From Sipunculus nudus (lineage: Eukaryota; Annelida; Sipuncula; Golfingiida; Sipunculidae), in assembly GCA_026874595.1 (NCBI GenBank), contig CM049317.1:18809882-18873881 (forward strand): a stretch of DNA of 64,000 bases, given 5' to 3'. Below are positions 35,512-47,613 of the stretch, one piece after another. Below the pieces are notes generated by a model. That model searched no databases. It saw nothing but the letters and a program-made list of their open reading frames with translations, and was not told the DNA's origin. Made by a program: the position numbers and the translations under genes. The stretch's first letter is position 1; each line of letters starts with the position of its first letter.

Positions 35512-38500
35512 ATGGCTGACAGAGTGAGCCAGGATTCCGCCTATGACAGCGGAGAATGTGTAAAACGTGAGGGATCCAGCGTCCTGAAAACGAGACCAGA
35601 ACAAGTAAAGGACGGCACCACATACACCGAGCCGACGGAGGGCGGGAAACTTGAAATCACTCAGATTCCAACTGAACTAGAACGTCACAGCGCTGAGAAG
35701 GATGCCGACAGCAGAGACACTGGATACATGGTTAATATGAAGAGTGAGTTACCAAGTCAGGTGATCAAAATGGAAAATGAGGCGAAAGCGATGGATAAAA
35801 CAGAAAGTTCGGCTGGTAGTCTGAAGGATGATAGCAATGGAAAAAATAAAGGTATATTAAGGAAAAGTGGCTCCATCTCGGGCAAGCGCAGCACCTCACG
35901 AAAAGGTATGATTTGTGGTGTTACTGTTGCGATTCCTAACGTTTCTGAAGAACAGAAAATGACAGATGTATCCACTGTGCAAGGAGTCGGTGGTCAGGAA
36001 AACCAGCCTATAGAAAGTAAGACACTCTCACGAGATAGTCAAACAGACGAGACCTCACGATGTTTGGCGATGCCAGGCGGTTCCCTGGGGATTATGAACC
36101 CTGCCGTAAATGAACAAAACTGGGAACCATCAGAACCTAAAACTCACCCATCGGTAACACAGTCCTGCAAACAAGATGATCCGATGAAGAGACTTGATAA
36201 AGCGAATGAAAATAAGAGCAACATTCTTTCCCGGCAAATTCAGTTGGTGTGGAATGAGGCAAGGTTGCCCTTGGATAATGACAGTCAAGGTAGTTCACAC
36301 GACGAACAAGGTTTTCATTCAATCCCAGGACATGATATTCTTGATACTCGTGTACCTAAAGACTTACACAAGTCAATAATAAGGAACAGTGACTTAATAA
36401 CAGAAGCGGAACGACTGCGCTTACAAAAGGAACAAAGCAAGCAATTGGAAGAAGACAACATTCCGATACTGCGAGAGGAATCAAAGAGACGGAAAAACGT
36501 GGATTCTGCAACGATCTATGAAAATCCAAGCATGGATATAGGTGAACGGTTACGCGACGGGTCGTTGATGGGAAGTGATTCATTTTTGCTCTCTGGTTAT
36601 TGGAAGGGCTCAAAGGATGACAGTTACATGTGTATGAGAGACTTAAATATAATCCAGACTGAAAAAACTTCAGCCTCGGAATCCAATAAAGTAGGACTGG
36701 GGCAAGAGAATGTGCATTCTAGTGGTCCTGGTCGAGCCCCTAACAAAAGATTTCCGTTTGAAACTGAGAATTCAAGCGCATGTGCGCCAATCGCATTTGA
36801 TCAAAAGTTTCGACCCCGGGCAAATGCGCTAACCCTACCTCGTTTGCCCAGGCATCGAGGTAAATCGATTGGAGACCAAGAAATGTTAGATGGTGATTGT
36901 CAGCGTCCTAGATCATGGGACGGAGAGTGTCCTGTATACGAAAACTTTCCAGACCGATATGACGATTATCGCACACTCTTGCGCACTGTGACGTCACAGG
37001 AAGGCGGCAAAGCATCGACATCATTTGATCCCCACGATGTAAAGGAGGTGGCCATCCAAAAATGTCAACTTACCAAAGAGGCGGTGTCAGTCAGACAGTT
37101 ACTACAGATGGGCATCGGGCCCAAGAAACCCAACCTGTTGTTTGTAGGGCTACAAGGAGTAGGCAAATCTTCGTTAATTAACAGGTATGTTATATGGCCA
37201 TCTATAAACCTTATTTCTTTTACCAAACTGCTGTCTACTTTCTAATCCAATCAGGATTATTTTTTAAAATTATAGTGCTTATCCTACTTATATTTATATA
37301 TTATTACAACACAAAAAATTCATTTATCTTTTTTTTTTTACCGAAAAGACTGCTCAATTACGTCCATATTGTCCCCTGCCAACGTTTCATTATATGTCAT
37401 TTTGTTTATCTGCATGTTCTTTAACTTCTTTATTTGCCTAACGGACATCTATCAAATAAATGGAGTTCAGTAGAATCTTGTATATAATATGTAAGGTTCT
37501 GAGAGACAGAACTGTTCATGCGGAACTATACATGGATGCAAAATGCAATTATGCCATATAAATGCCATACAAAAATTGGTCTCGTTGCACATTTGTCTCT
37601 TAGTCTTGCAGTAACTGAAACGAAAAACAGGGTCAAAGATAAAACCATTACATATAATATTTTATAGGCAAAAGTTTAAGTTCAAAGTTTAGGTTAATAG
37701 TTAGGTATCACCGATAATGCGTACACTTTCCTTCGTGGGCTTTAGGCCTGCTCATCCATTTTTTTCTATCCTCTGGAGAGAATACATCCGAATTCCTCAC
37801 ACTATGCTATAAGCTTATTAAATTTACATTTGCCGACATTTCATGACCAGTACCAATTCATTTCTGGCTGAGAATACTGAATATTCCAGGTATAGACTTA
37901 GCCAGTACCTTAGCTCGAAGAAGGGATAGAACTGGACTCGAACTAGGGTAATTTCGGCCATCGGACATTCGAGAGTCTGCGACCAGCGTACTCAGCGTCA
38001 GAGTGTCTTTATATCTTTCAACAAAGATCGCATTGTAAGGCGCTATGAGGATGCAAATGATTTCGTCATTTTTGACAACACCTTGTGTCCAACAAGTACG
38101 CTGTCACTTGACATAAACCCGATCAATCGTTAGCTTTTTAGTATACTTTCTAACAACACCTATTAGTACGAAATAAAATCCGTTTTAGTAAATATTGGTA
38201 AAATCCCTACCGCATTAATACAAGTATGGCTCCCACGGGTTACTGGACGGCCGCCAACTTGTACGCGATACAGTAAATGACTCAATACCTTAGTGACAGG
38301 TTTTCAGTTTGGTGTGAGAGTTCACATGAATTCTTTTACGATAATTCATCATTCGCCGCAAAATTTTAAGATTATAGACTGTTTACTTACGATATAAATA
38401 CAACATATGATGGCCTTGTAAAACATACCCCAGTATGGCATGTATCACGACATAAGTTAGGCTTACCAGTCTAATATAAATGTCAACTGAGTCGTGTGTT

Positions 38501-39426
38501 CACGGCTAGACTCGAATTATCAGCCTTGCAGTCACAGGCCCTGGGACCTAAACATTATACGACCAAGCTCCATAACAAAGTCGTCTCTACATGGTCGTCT
38601 GATTGTTAACATTCTACATTAACCATACTGTATTCTTTCAGTCTGTACACGGCGCTGAATCCAACCGGTTACCAGGAGGTGTCCCTCCGGGGATCCTTCG
38701 GTCCTTTCGGGGATCAAGGCTACGCAGCAATAACCCACGACCTCCGGAAATACCGACTCTTCAAGAACAAGCCCAAGGTTGGTAAACATTCATTGCCTAA
38801 ACAAAACACAAGCCCATCAAATAAATACAGTAAAACCTCGTTGTGTCGAAGTCGAAGGGACCATCAGAAAACTTCGACACATCTTAGGTTCGACACAAGC
38901 GGGTTTTCATTTGGTTATTATATAACTAGAGTTGTCCGGAATATCGAGTCTGTAACTTCGACATAAGCGGGGTATTCGACTTAAGCGAGTTCGACACAAC
39001 GAGGTTTCCAATTGTAGTGCCTGTACTCGTATTACGTTTGATATATTTTAATGGGTCTGTACATAAACTGCAAGAAGCAATTTCCGAAACAGAGTCTTAA
39101 TATTGGTTATGTAACTCAGATCAAAGTGGGGTTCAAATGGGACTCGGTGCACTTAAATGCAAATGTAAATGCATTTAGGTGTTTCTAAAAGCACATGCAA
39201 ATATCTATACGTACTATATCGTATAAAAATAAACTCTTAATTCATTGGAAAAAATATGCAACCACCTTTTTTGACCAATTTTTATTATGAATTAAAACAA
39301 AATCAAATTGACTCACTCTATTACAGTCCAGTTCTGCAAATGATTTTACTAAATATATGAAAAGTTGTCTGACAGCCTATTACGATCCGGGCGGGATATT
39401 TTTGACTTTCAGATATAATAATATAA

Positions 39427-39475
<49 letters not shown>

Positions 39476-42400
39476 TAAAACCTCGCCTAATGACTACCAC
39501 GACCACCTCGCGAAACAACGAATACATTTTAAAGGTTTTTTTACTATGTACAAAAGACCTCGCTTAGACGACCACCTCACAAATGTGACCTCTTTATCGA
39601 GGTTCTGACAGTGGTCATAATTTCGAAGTTTTACTGTATATATTATGATCAATTTCGCTGGTGCTGCCCCCTACAGGAGGCGGATGAACAGTCCTACCAT
39701 TGTCTACCCCGGCTGTGGGATCTGCCCGGTTTACAGGACGAATGCAATGACAAAGTTTCAGCCATCCTCAACTTAATTTTGCAAGGTAGTATATTTGATT
39801 GTCATGTTGATAAAAAAAGAGATAATTGAGAAGTATCACTGTAAATATCCGAGTCGCTTACTTGTTTTCATAGTCTTTGTGATTTATCAATATTAATTTA
39901 ACTTCTCCTTTGTAATATATTTTTACTATTCGATTTTTCTCTCGCTTGAAATGCAGTCATCAACACACTCTACCAGTAACAGTTTTATTTTTTTTAAGGA
40001 TTTAGTTATATTGATTGTGACAAGATACATAATTAGTATCTGTTTACCGACAGATACTAGTACTAGTATCGTACTAGTTACAACAAAGTACAGTGAAATC
40101 TTGCTTACACGACCACCTGCAGAAACAGTCAATGTGGTCGTATTAGTTTGGTGGTCGTCATAGCAGAAGTGGTCGTCAGGCGAGATATCACTGTAATACA
40201 TATATAGCTATAACCCATCTCGAGTGTTTTTCCAATTCGTCCTTTTTTAGGGTGTATTCCGGACGGAACAAGCCTAAGTTACCTGCGAGGAATGGATTCT
40301 CCCCAGATTTACCATAAGTACAAAAAGAAGAAGGAGAACCGGGCTATGGACATGTTGGTGTACGTGCACGCCGCCCCCGACCCCGTGCCGGAGAACCTCC
40401 TGGCAGCCATCAGAGGAGCGGCCCATAAAGACTTCCAGGGATGTCGACGTACGTACACAATAACACACGCACACTTCTGGTTAGGACTTAGCAGGGTATA
40501 TAATATTTTGTGAGCATGCGCTTTAAAGTTTGTTAGCTGAGACAAGTAGTCTAGGCCGTCACACAATGCCTAAATGAAAGAGGTTCGGTAGATTAGAATC
40601 GACCTCTTGCTGATAGTCGGAAAACACACACGCGGACACGCTCTTTATCTCTGCTATGGTTATGTGTGGACTTTTAAATGTCCACACAGAATGCATTGAA
40701 TATGTAAGTTTATGGACAAGTTTTCAAAATCACAAAAAAATCTCCTTTATTTTTGTATCGATTTTAAGTTTCTTTTGTTTTATCTGATTGAGCTTGGAGA
40801 TAGCTTCTAAACTTTTACTAACTTTTAAACTGCAGATAGGGCCACCACGAAGTTTCTGTGACGAAAAGTTCATTACATGTACTTGGTTAAATTTGCATAA
40901 TTATATGTTTCGGATGTGCCGGATGAATAACGCGTCATGGACGTCCTGATTTTTCAATAGGTTTTTGGTCAAACAATCTAACCAAGAAACAGACACACGC
41001 GGGTGAAACTTACAGAATGCTCTCCTGATCTCGTGACAAGAACTATTGTGTTCTATAATAAGAAGTGTTTTTGACATGGTATATACATGAATATGACAGC
41101 TTTTTACAAATTTCGATAAAACTTTGCATGACTGATTAGTAATAGCACTTCATGTGATTGTTATAAAAGAGCTCATGGACAGATAGTCGAAAATGAGTAT
41201 TTGTTATGTGGACAAAGGAATATACTTCCTTTAATTTTAGTTATTAAACTTCCTTGACTGAAAGACATAGATATTATCATGCGAACGCCATGAGAATATT
41301 TATGTTACATTATATTACATTATATTTCATTACATTATACTATATTATATTTTATTGTATTATATTATATTATATTTTATTGTTTTATTTTTTATTTTAT
41401 CATATCATATTATATTATATTATCAATTGACTTCGTTGGACATCTGCAAGTCGACTTATAAAATGCGGTTCAGTTTATAAGTTGTTTTGTTAAATTTCAT
41501 AGACTTTCAGGATATATTTTAAACCGTTCGAAGATTTAATAGCCCTACAAATTGTTTTTAAAGACAAAATGTCACCGATTTTTCACCTGGTGGTATCTAG
41601 AGCAGGGTTTAGAAACTAACAGGAGAGACATATCATAGCAAACAGGATGTTATCGGTTTTTTGTAGGACGATTCTCAAGCCATCCGCTAATACATATTAT
41701 TAGCTCTATAATCATAAACAGCCGTATAAATGGGCCAGAATCCTTTAAATCCAAAGTTTTATGGTGATCCATGTTACCTCAAACATTTAATGGAATGTTC
41801 CTCGGATGTTTTCCGAACCTTCCACTAAATTTCTACAAAATCCGTTCAGAACATTTTTCGTAAGTCTTCTGACATGATGCTTCTCGCTACCTGGCGTACG
41901 TACAATGAAAAGACCGTTTCCATCACACTAGCGACATCTGTTGGCGAAATTTGACACGAACGGTTGGGGTTCGTTATATGACCAAAAAAAAAAAAAAAAA
42001 AAAACTAGAGACTATTTGCTATATATCAAATAAAGTGGGTAAAAGACCTCTGTCTGAATATTAGATATAGGTTTTCTGTCTGAGTCTATGGCATGTATCT
42101 GCTTTCATTAACAAAACTCGCCGTGCTGGACCCGAACCCAGCTGACGACAGTTGCGTGGATTGCGTATGCTCGCGGAAAAGGTCTGTTGTATATTCGGTT
42201 GCTGATTTTGGCAGAGGTATGAGCTCTTTGATTGTTTTATCATGATAACGAGGCTAATTAATATTGTTTCATATGACATTTTCTTCCAGGGATTCCCATC
42301 GTTGTGGTGATTACAAAGAAAGATCTCGTGGATGATTCTCCCTCCTCCACGCGAGAGCTAAAAGATCGTATAGATGAGATCACGCGACATCTTGGAATGC

Positions 42401-42576
42401 TGGAGGTCGAGGAAAGGACGTTTGTGACGTCTCTGTATTGTACACAGGTGTCTCCCGATATGCAACGCGTGCGCAGTGTTGACCAGAACATGTGCCAAAT
42501 CTGGCTTTGTCTATTGGACCCCGTATACTACCCTCAAAGGTCAAAGGGCATTATCGATCGCTTATTATCAAGATGA
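35512..42576 (+). CDS. IFI44-like P-loop GTPase, copy B (five exons, 800 aa)
   Basis: Exons are 35512-37184, 38642-38777, 39677-39785, 40251-40448 and 42290-42576 (with TGA). Introns are GT-AG with phases 2, 0, 1, 1. Exon 1 codes 557 residues: a long polar, Ser/Glu/Lys-rich and probably disordered region, then the start of the G domain with G1 GLQGVGKS at 546-553. G3 DLPG is at 618-621 and G4 TKKD at 714-717. The N terminus DSAYDS (8-13) matches copy A's motif except that G is A. Two sumoylation-type sites (MKSE 76-79 and IKME 85-88) sit close together. The G domain resembles IFI44 proteins, but the long tail is unlike the TLDc domain of vertebrate IFI44. Nucleotide binding is expected from the motifs; an immune role is inference. 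All exons are intact. Confidence 0.88.
37925..38000 (-). mobile_element. tRNA-derived SINE-like fragment in intron 1 of copy B
   Basis: AGTTCGAGTCCA (37944-37933 on the -) is B-box-like, with CTGAGTACGCTGGTCGC upstream in A-box position. The matching fragment in copy C is at about 52660-52745, so it predates the duplication. Confidence 0.4.
38500..38580 (-). mobile_element. Second tRNA-like fragment in intron 1 of copy B
   Basis: On the - strand GAGCTTGGTCGTATAATG and AATTCGAGTCTAGCC have the spacing of pol III A and B boxes. It is also present in copy C near 53245-53330. Confidence 0.35.
38828..39014. mobile_element. Mariner-type MITE in intron 2 of copy B
   Basis: Terminal inverted repeats CAGTAAAACCTCGTTGTGTC and its mirror (GACACAACGAGGTTTCCAATTG) are flanked by TA on both sides. 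The matching intron of copy C lacks it (about 53565-53585), so it inserted after the duplication or was lost in C. The internal TTCGACAC/GTGTCGAA motif is repeated several times. No coding. Confidence 0.8.
39473..39636. mobile_element. Mariner-type MITE in intron 2 of copy B
   Basis: Ends CACTAAAACCTCGCC and CGAAGTTTTACTG, flanked by TA, next to a (TA)n tract (39430-39472). The same element is at 53756-53915 in copy C, so it is older than the duplication. GACCACC stretches mark the family. Confidence 0.65.
40091..40193. mobile_element. Mariner-type MITE in intron 3 of copy B
   Basis: Ends CAGTGAAATCTTGC and GCGAGATATCACTG, flanked by TA. The copy C counterpart (54328-54374) keeps both ends but has lost the middle. 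Confidence 0.7.
41847..42236. mobile_element. Segment present only in copy B intron 4, with SINE-like core
   Basis: Copy C joins TCTACAAAATCCGTT almost directly to ATGATAACGAGG, while copy B has about 390 bases between them. The segment contains GGGTTCGGGTCCAGC on the - strand (about 42135-42120), a good B box, and a CTCF-like motif at 41928-41946. An insertion in B is favoured over a deletion in C, but no clean target duplication was seen. Confidence 0.45.
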
Positions 42577-42828
42577 AACAATCGTGGGAAAGATTTTCCG
42601 TATTAATTAATGATCCTTTATAGTGACATAAAAGAGACAGAAAGAATATATTATTTTGTACACAGGTACAAAATACATATATAATATATATTTTACGCGT
42701 GCAAAGTAGGTCAATCAATCAAATAAGTATAAACATAGAGTAGATGGAATATTGAGAGTTCGACACCTTTGGCGAGTAAACGAGTGATAATTTAATTAAT
42801 TTATGTTACGGACATGGTAAAAAGTAAA

Positions 42829-42835
42829 GAATAAA
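42829..42835 (+). terminator. Candidate polyadenylation signal after copy B
   Basis: AATAAAG lies about 250 bases after the stop codon. In copy C the matching position is diverged (AAAAGTAAAAAC), so support is weak. Confidence 0.3.
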
Positions 42836-43249
42836 GAAAAAGGTGTCACAATTTTTTAAGAGTGTGTCATAGACCAGTTTTATATAAACCATCATTGTAT
42901 GAAGCAAGAAATGAAGAGTAATATTAAAACTTCTAATTCAGATATGAGAAAGTCCTTTTATATGAAATTCCGTGTAAAGGAGTTTTGTCCGTATTAATGA
43001 GATGTGTCTGTATTACCGAGGCACATTTGTATTAAAGAGATGTCTGTATTAACGGGGTGTGTCCGTAGAACAGGATGTTTTCTGTGTCAGTGTAGTATGT
43101 GTGTGTGTTCATCAGGGTATATACTCTATGGGTATATTTTCATGTATTCCTGCATTTATTCTGATTATTTTTTGTAATCATTAACGAAATGTTTTGAAAT
43201 ACAATTACCTCTCAAAGTGTACCGTATTTTATTAGACGAGTGTAATAGC

Positions 43250-43256
<7 letters not shown>

Positions 43257-43301
<45 letters not shown>
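43257..43301. repeat. (TA)n microsatellite
   Basis: About 22 TA units, just after the end of the duplicated segment. Confidence 0.95.
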
Positions 43302-43309
<8 letters not shown>

Positions 43310-43619
43310 TCCCTGAATAAAAGTACATTATATGAAAGGTTCGGTGCGACACAAAAGAAAGTAAGAGTTACTAATATAAAGTGGAATCACTAAACCTTGA
43401 GGTGAGCGATTAAAAGTCAATGAAACTTCTGAGCTTAGTTCATTCAGTACAATGATAGTATTGACTTATGCTTTTCACACAAATAACCCAGATTATCACC
43501 AACAAAACGAAGTCAAATCTTTATCTCTCTCTGTGAGAGATATGGAAGCAACAATTTAATTAACAGAACTCCGCGTTCATACCGGTAATATCATTTTGAA
43601 AATATCTTTTATATCTTTA

Positions 43620-44862
43620 TACGAAATGGTAATCTTCCTGCCATTGACAACATAATATTTGTACAGGATTATAGGTTAGTTTCCAGAATGTACGTGATCC
43701 TGTATCATACAGACACTAACGATTAAGTTCACCGTTTTAGCCTCTTGTTTCAAATTTAGCGTTCATAAAGTATGAAGAGTATGGAATGAAAAGTTTATTT
43801 ACCATTTTTCGGGGCAGGCCCCTGATATTTGCTGGAAGTTTGTTTATATTAGTAACGCAGTCTATAAAAAAACGAAACAGCCACACGAAACACCGGGGTG
43901 ACTGGGTTCGAGACAGATTCTTGTGGACAACTGCAAAATCTCGCTATGAATCTCCATGAATTCTTATTATGATACGAGGTTATGGAGATTGCATGTGTCC
44001 CACAGTTCGCTTACCGATGATGGTTTCAATTGCGTCACAAAGTAGTTACCGGCGGATTTTATTGTTTTTATTTGCGCTTTTATCTGCCGAGCCTGATTAT
44101 GTATTTTTTCTAATAAACGCCGGTCTTAAATAGAAGCCTGTCTTGTTTAGCAGCAGGGACAAAGCAGGGTCTGAAAAAAAATAACGCCTGGGCGTCTGAT
44201 CAAGGAAATAAGGTACCCCGCTTTTCCTGCAGTTCACCTGTCATCAAAGAAATATCTGATAATAACACCCAAATATGCAGTACCTGATATCAATTTTAGT
44301 TTATTGTCAGCAAGAATTGAATGGTGTGTTGTGTTTTACTGACCGTTTGTTCAGTTTATTTTTGTATTATACAACATTCAATATACCTCACAGCAGGTGC
44401 TACAGATCCTTGGTATTTAACAGATGGTTTGACTCTCAGAACATTTACTCTAAGAAAGCTCACGAATAATGTTCTAAAGAACTTACCAAGTATGTACTTT
44501 TTTCAATAAATATGCTTATCTTTACAACATATCTGTGTTACTTATTTTAATATTTCGGCGATAGTGTGCGGTCAGGGCGATAGGCCTTCTTTGTATGTCA
44601 GATTGTATGAAAGTAAAAATTAGAAATCTGCATTCTAAGGAAAACCAAGCCTCCACGACGCTCCCCAACCCGCGTTTTTACATTCATTTATTCGACCATA
44701 TTCCCAGGTTTATTTGTGCATAAGTGACTGTACATTTGTGAATATTTCTTGATGACATGGGTAAGTCCAGATCATTATGCCGGATCCAGACCAAAATCGT
44801 ATCGATTTTTCATGGGGCCATTCAAGAAATGCCTTGGAATTTTCAGGAGAATTGTTCATGTT
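43620..44862 (+). repeat. Left arm of long inverted repeat 2
   Basis: It matches the reverse complement of about 62728-64000: GGGGCAGGCCCCTGAT, AACAGCCACACGAAACACCG, ATATCTGATAATAACA and TTTCTAATTTTTACTTTCAT (in mirror) recur. The right arm is still matching where the window ends. The inner end (44625-44862) is a copy of the CCTCCGCC family. Confidence 0.85.
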
Positions 44863-44910
44863 ATACACGCAAACACATAAACTCACACACAAACGGGGAT
44901 GAACTTATTT

Positions 44911-44955
44911 ATATAATAAATAAATAAATAAATAAATAAACACACACACACACAC

Positions 44956-45012
<57 letters not shown>
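44911..45012. repeat. (AAAT)n, (CA)n and (TA)n microsatellites
   Basis: Three simple repeats in a row, ending at the left edge of the LTR element. Confidence 0.95.
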
Positions 45013-45017
<5 letters not shown>

Positions 45018-45059
45018 ACGGAACCTAATATATGTTATATTATGTTTCATTTTTCTTAC

Positions 45060-45480
45060 AGGAGGGGGAGTGTTACAGGTGCTCTATTATGTGACACCGG
45101 CGTAACTCGTGTTGTTGTTACATTCCGTACTGGTTGAACTCTCGTTGTCATGTGGGCCTTGAGTTTTCACGCCTGGTCGTGGGTCACGTGATTAGCCTGG
45201 TATGTGTAGAGACACGCGGCTATGTCTTTCTAGAGAATTCCTGAAACGCGTATTTACTGTTGAGTAGGGTTCTTTGTAGACTGTTCGAGAAGTAGAAGGT
45301 TCCCCGCTTAAGGTGTGAAGATATATAAAGGGCTGTTTTTTAGAACCAGGGGGCAGACAGCAGAGCAGATACCAGCGGACACAGAAGCGTGTCAGATTCT
45401 AAGACCTTATCCGACGAATGCGGCAATTATACATTTTCAAGAACTTTCTCCTGGATTTTATACATTTGGATCTGAAATTT
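45060..45480 (+). repeat. Left LTR-like segment with polypurine tract, + orientation
   Basis: AGGAGGGGGAG (45060-45070) looks like a polypurine tract directly before TGTTACAGG, an LTR start. The LTR part runs through GTTGAACTCTCGTTGTC, a TATATAAAG box (about 45322) and GGCAGACAGCAGAGCAG to about 45480. It mirrors 48660-49029 and then breaks into the RNase H end of the - strand element. A 19-base piece of the LTR 3' end in - orientation lies at 45014-45032. Confidence 0.65.
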
Positions 45481-45529
45481 ATCTACAACATTACATAAAC
45501 ATCTTGTTTACAACATTTCATAAACATCG

Positions 45530-47102
45530 CGATAAGCAATCAGCAAGTACATTGTCTTTGCCTTTCATGTGTATGATATCAAGATTGTAATCCTGTTAGA
45601 AAAAACTCCATCTCAACAATCTTTGAATTTTACACTTCAACGTGCTCATGAACGTAAGGGGATTGTGATCACTGAATACAATGATAGGCCTGACTGATGA
45701 AGTAACATAAATTTCAAAATGTCGCAACGCCAAAAAATCAAAGCCAAACATTCTTTTTCAATAGTGGAGTAGTTTTTCTGGTTTGCATTAAACTTTTTTT
45801 AGAAATAACAAATTGGATGATCTGTGCCATCATTGGCTTCTTGTAACAACACAGCACCAGCACCACTATCACCAGCATCTACAGCTAACTTAAAATGTAC
45901 AGAAAAGTCTGGAGCTGCTAAAACTGGTAAACTTTGCAGAATGGCTTTCAAATTCTGAAATGCATTTTCACACTGAACATTCCATACAAACTTTTGTTTT
46001 TTCTTTAACAAATTAGTCAAAGGTTCAACTACAGCAGCAAAATTTGGACAAAACTTCCTGTAGTACCCAACAATACCAAGAAAACGCATTATTTGCTTTT
46101 TGTTTTCTGGGCTAGGAAATGCAGAAATAGCACTTATCTTAGCATCAACAGGTTTTACCTGACCCTGCCCTACAATATGACCCAAAAATGTTACTTGTGC
46201 ATGACAAAACTCAGATTTCACTAAGTTGACGGTCAGACCGTCGCGAAGAATTTGCAGATGTTTCTCCCAGTTGTAGCTGTACACGATAAGGTCATCAACA
46301 CATGCGCCGCAGCCCTGAATGTCCTTGACAACCATATGGAACGTGGCTGGCGAGTTCTTCATGACAAACGGCAGAACTTTATACTGGTACAGTCCTTGCG
46401 GCGTTACGAATGCGGACACTTCTTTCGCTGGTTCTGTCAGCGGAACTTGCCAGAATCCTTTTAGCAAGTCAAACTTGGAGACATATCTGGAGCTACCGAG
46501 TCTATTAATACAATCATCGATCCTCGGAATCGGGAACGTGTCAGTCTTGGTGACAGAGTTCAATTTTCGATAATCTGTGCACATACGGTAACTTACATCA
46601 GGTTTTGGCACAAGAATACATGGTGAACTCCAGTTACTGTTACTAGGTTCAATGAAATCATTGTCCAGCAAATATTGAATCTCATCATGTAGATACTTTT
46701 GCTTTCTGGATTCAGTCTATATGGATGTTGCTTGACTGCGCTTGCCTCGCCAACATCGACGTCAAGGGACAACATGTTAGTTCGCGTTGGAATGTCACTA
46801 AACAAATGTTCATCATTCCATAGCAGGTTCTTTAGGTCTTGTTGTTGTTGTTGTGCTGTAAGGTGTGACAGTTTGGTATCCAGGTTCTTGAGCATGTCTG
46901 AGTTTTTTAATGGTACTGTACCACACTGAATGTCTACATCAAACTTCCAATCAGTATCTACTTTAACTGGGTCAGGGTAAGTTTTTACACAGTTTACAGC
47001 AGTAACATTTTGTACAACATCTGATGTGCTATTTCTGTCATAATATGGTTTCAACATGTTAACATGGCACAGTTGTTTCTTCTTACGTCTATCTGGTGTC
47101 AA
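45530..47102 (-). pseudogene. Broken pol fragment: integrase tail, linker, reverse transcriptase, RNase H
   Basis: From 47102 leftward, the integrase tail motif CHVNMLKPYYDR is followed by a linker (with LSHL and PTRT motifs), then reverse transcriptase from 46671 with YRMCTDYRKLN, SKFDLLKGFWQVPL, CVDDLIVYS (the catalytic box, CVDD here) and FLGIVGYYRKFCPNF. RNase H begins around LAVDAGDSGAGAVL. The - frame stops at 45799, but RNase H codons continue past an internal stop to the DNVLADCLSR end near 45530. A frame break separates linker and reverse transcriptase, and about a dozen residues after the catalytic box are deleted. It is not functional. Confidence 0.8.
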
Positions 47103-47280
47103 CAGTATGTATTTAAATCACTGACTTTCTTGTCAACAATGTAAGGACCAAAATACCTTGCTTGCAGAGGTCTGCCAGGATTGGGAAGTAAAGCATGGAC
47201 CAAACGTCCTACTTACAGTGTGCTATTCATATTGTGTTTTCATTTTACCTTGTGCAGATTTTAGATTTGAATTTGCAATC

Positions 47281-47613
47281 TCACAAGCAGTGTAGTTTAG
47301 TGCGAAAGTCTGTGACATGCTGCAGTGAACTCTGAGAATCAGGATTTTCACACAAGAGTTTTTCTTTAAGCAGTTTCAATGGTCCTCGAACGGAGTGTCC
47401 AAAAACTAGTTCAAAGTGACTGAAACCCAAGAACTCTTGAAAGGATTCTCTGACAGCAAACAGCAATAGGTGGATTCCTTCGTCCCAGTCTTTCTGTGTG
47501 TCATAGCAATAAGTTCTGATCATGTTTTTTAATTTTAACCGTTTTACCAAATCATAGTCAGCAGCAGCTTCTACTGAAAGCTCTGCATAAATTTCTCTGG
47601 CCTTGCCAGTCAA
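47281..47613 (-). pseudogene. Chimeric gag/integrase fragment from internal deletion
   Basis: The frame opens with a gag-type stretch (MTGKAREIYAELSVEAA) and passes, without a stop, into the C-terminal part of an integrase (MIRTYCYDTQKDWDEG, AVRESFQEFLGFSHFELVFG). The rest of gag, protease and integrase core are missing between them, so the junction near 47535 marks an internal deletion. Confidence 0.7.

Noticed and set aside
37185-37245. Extension of the copy B frame to a stop at 37245 (577-codon form)
   Set aside because: The donor AG|GTATGT at 37184 is conserved in all three copies, and the following exons complete the G domain, so the read-through end is intronic.
45315-45590. 91-codon frame on the + strand
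   Set aside because: It reads through LTR sequence and into the reverse complement of the RNase H end.
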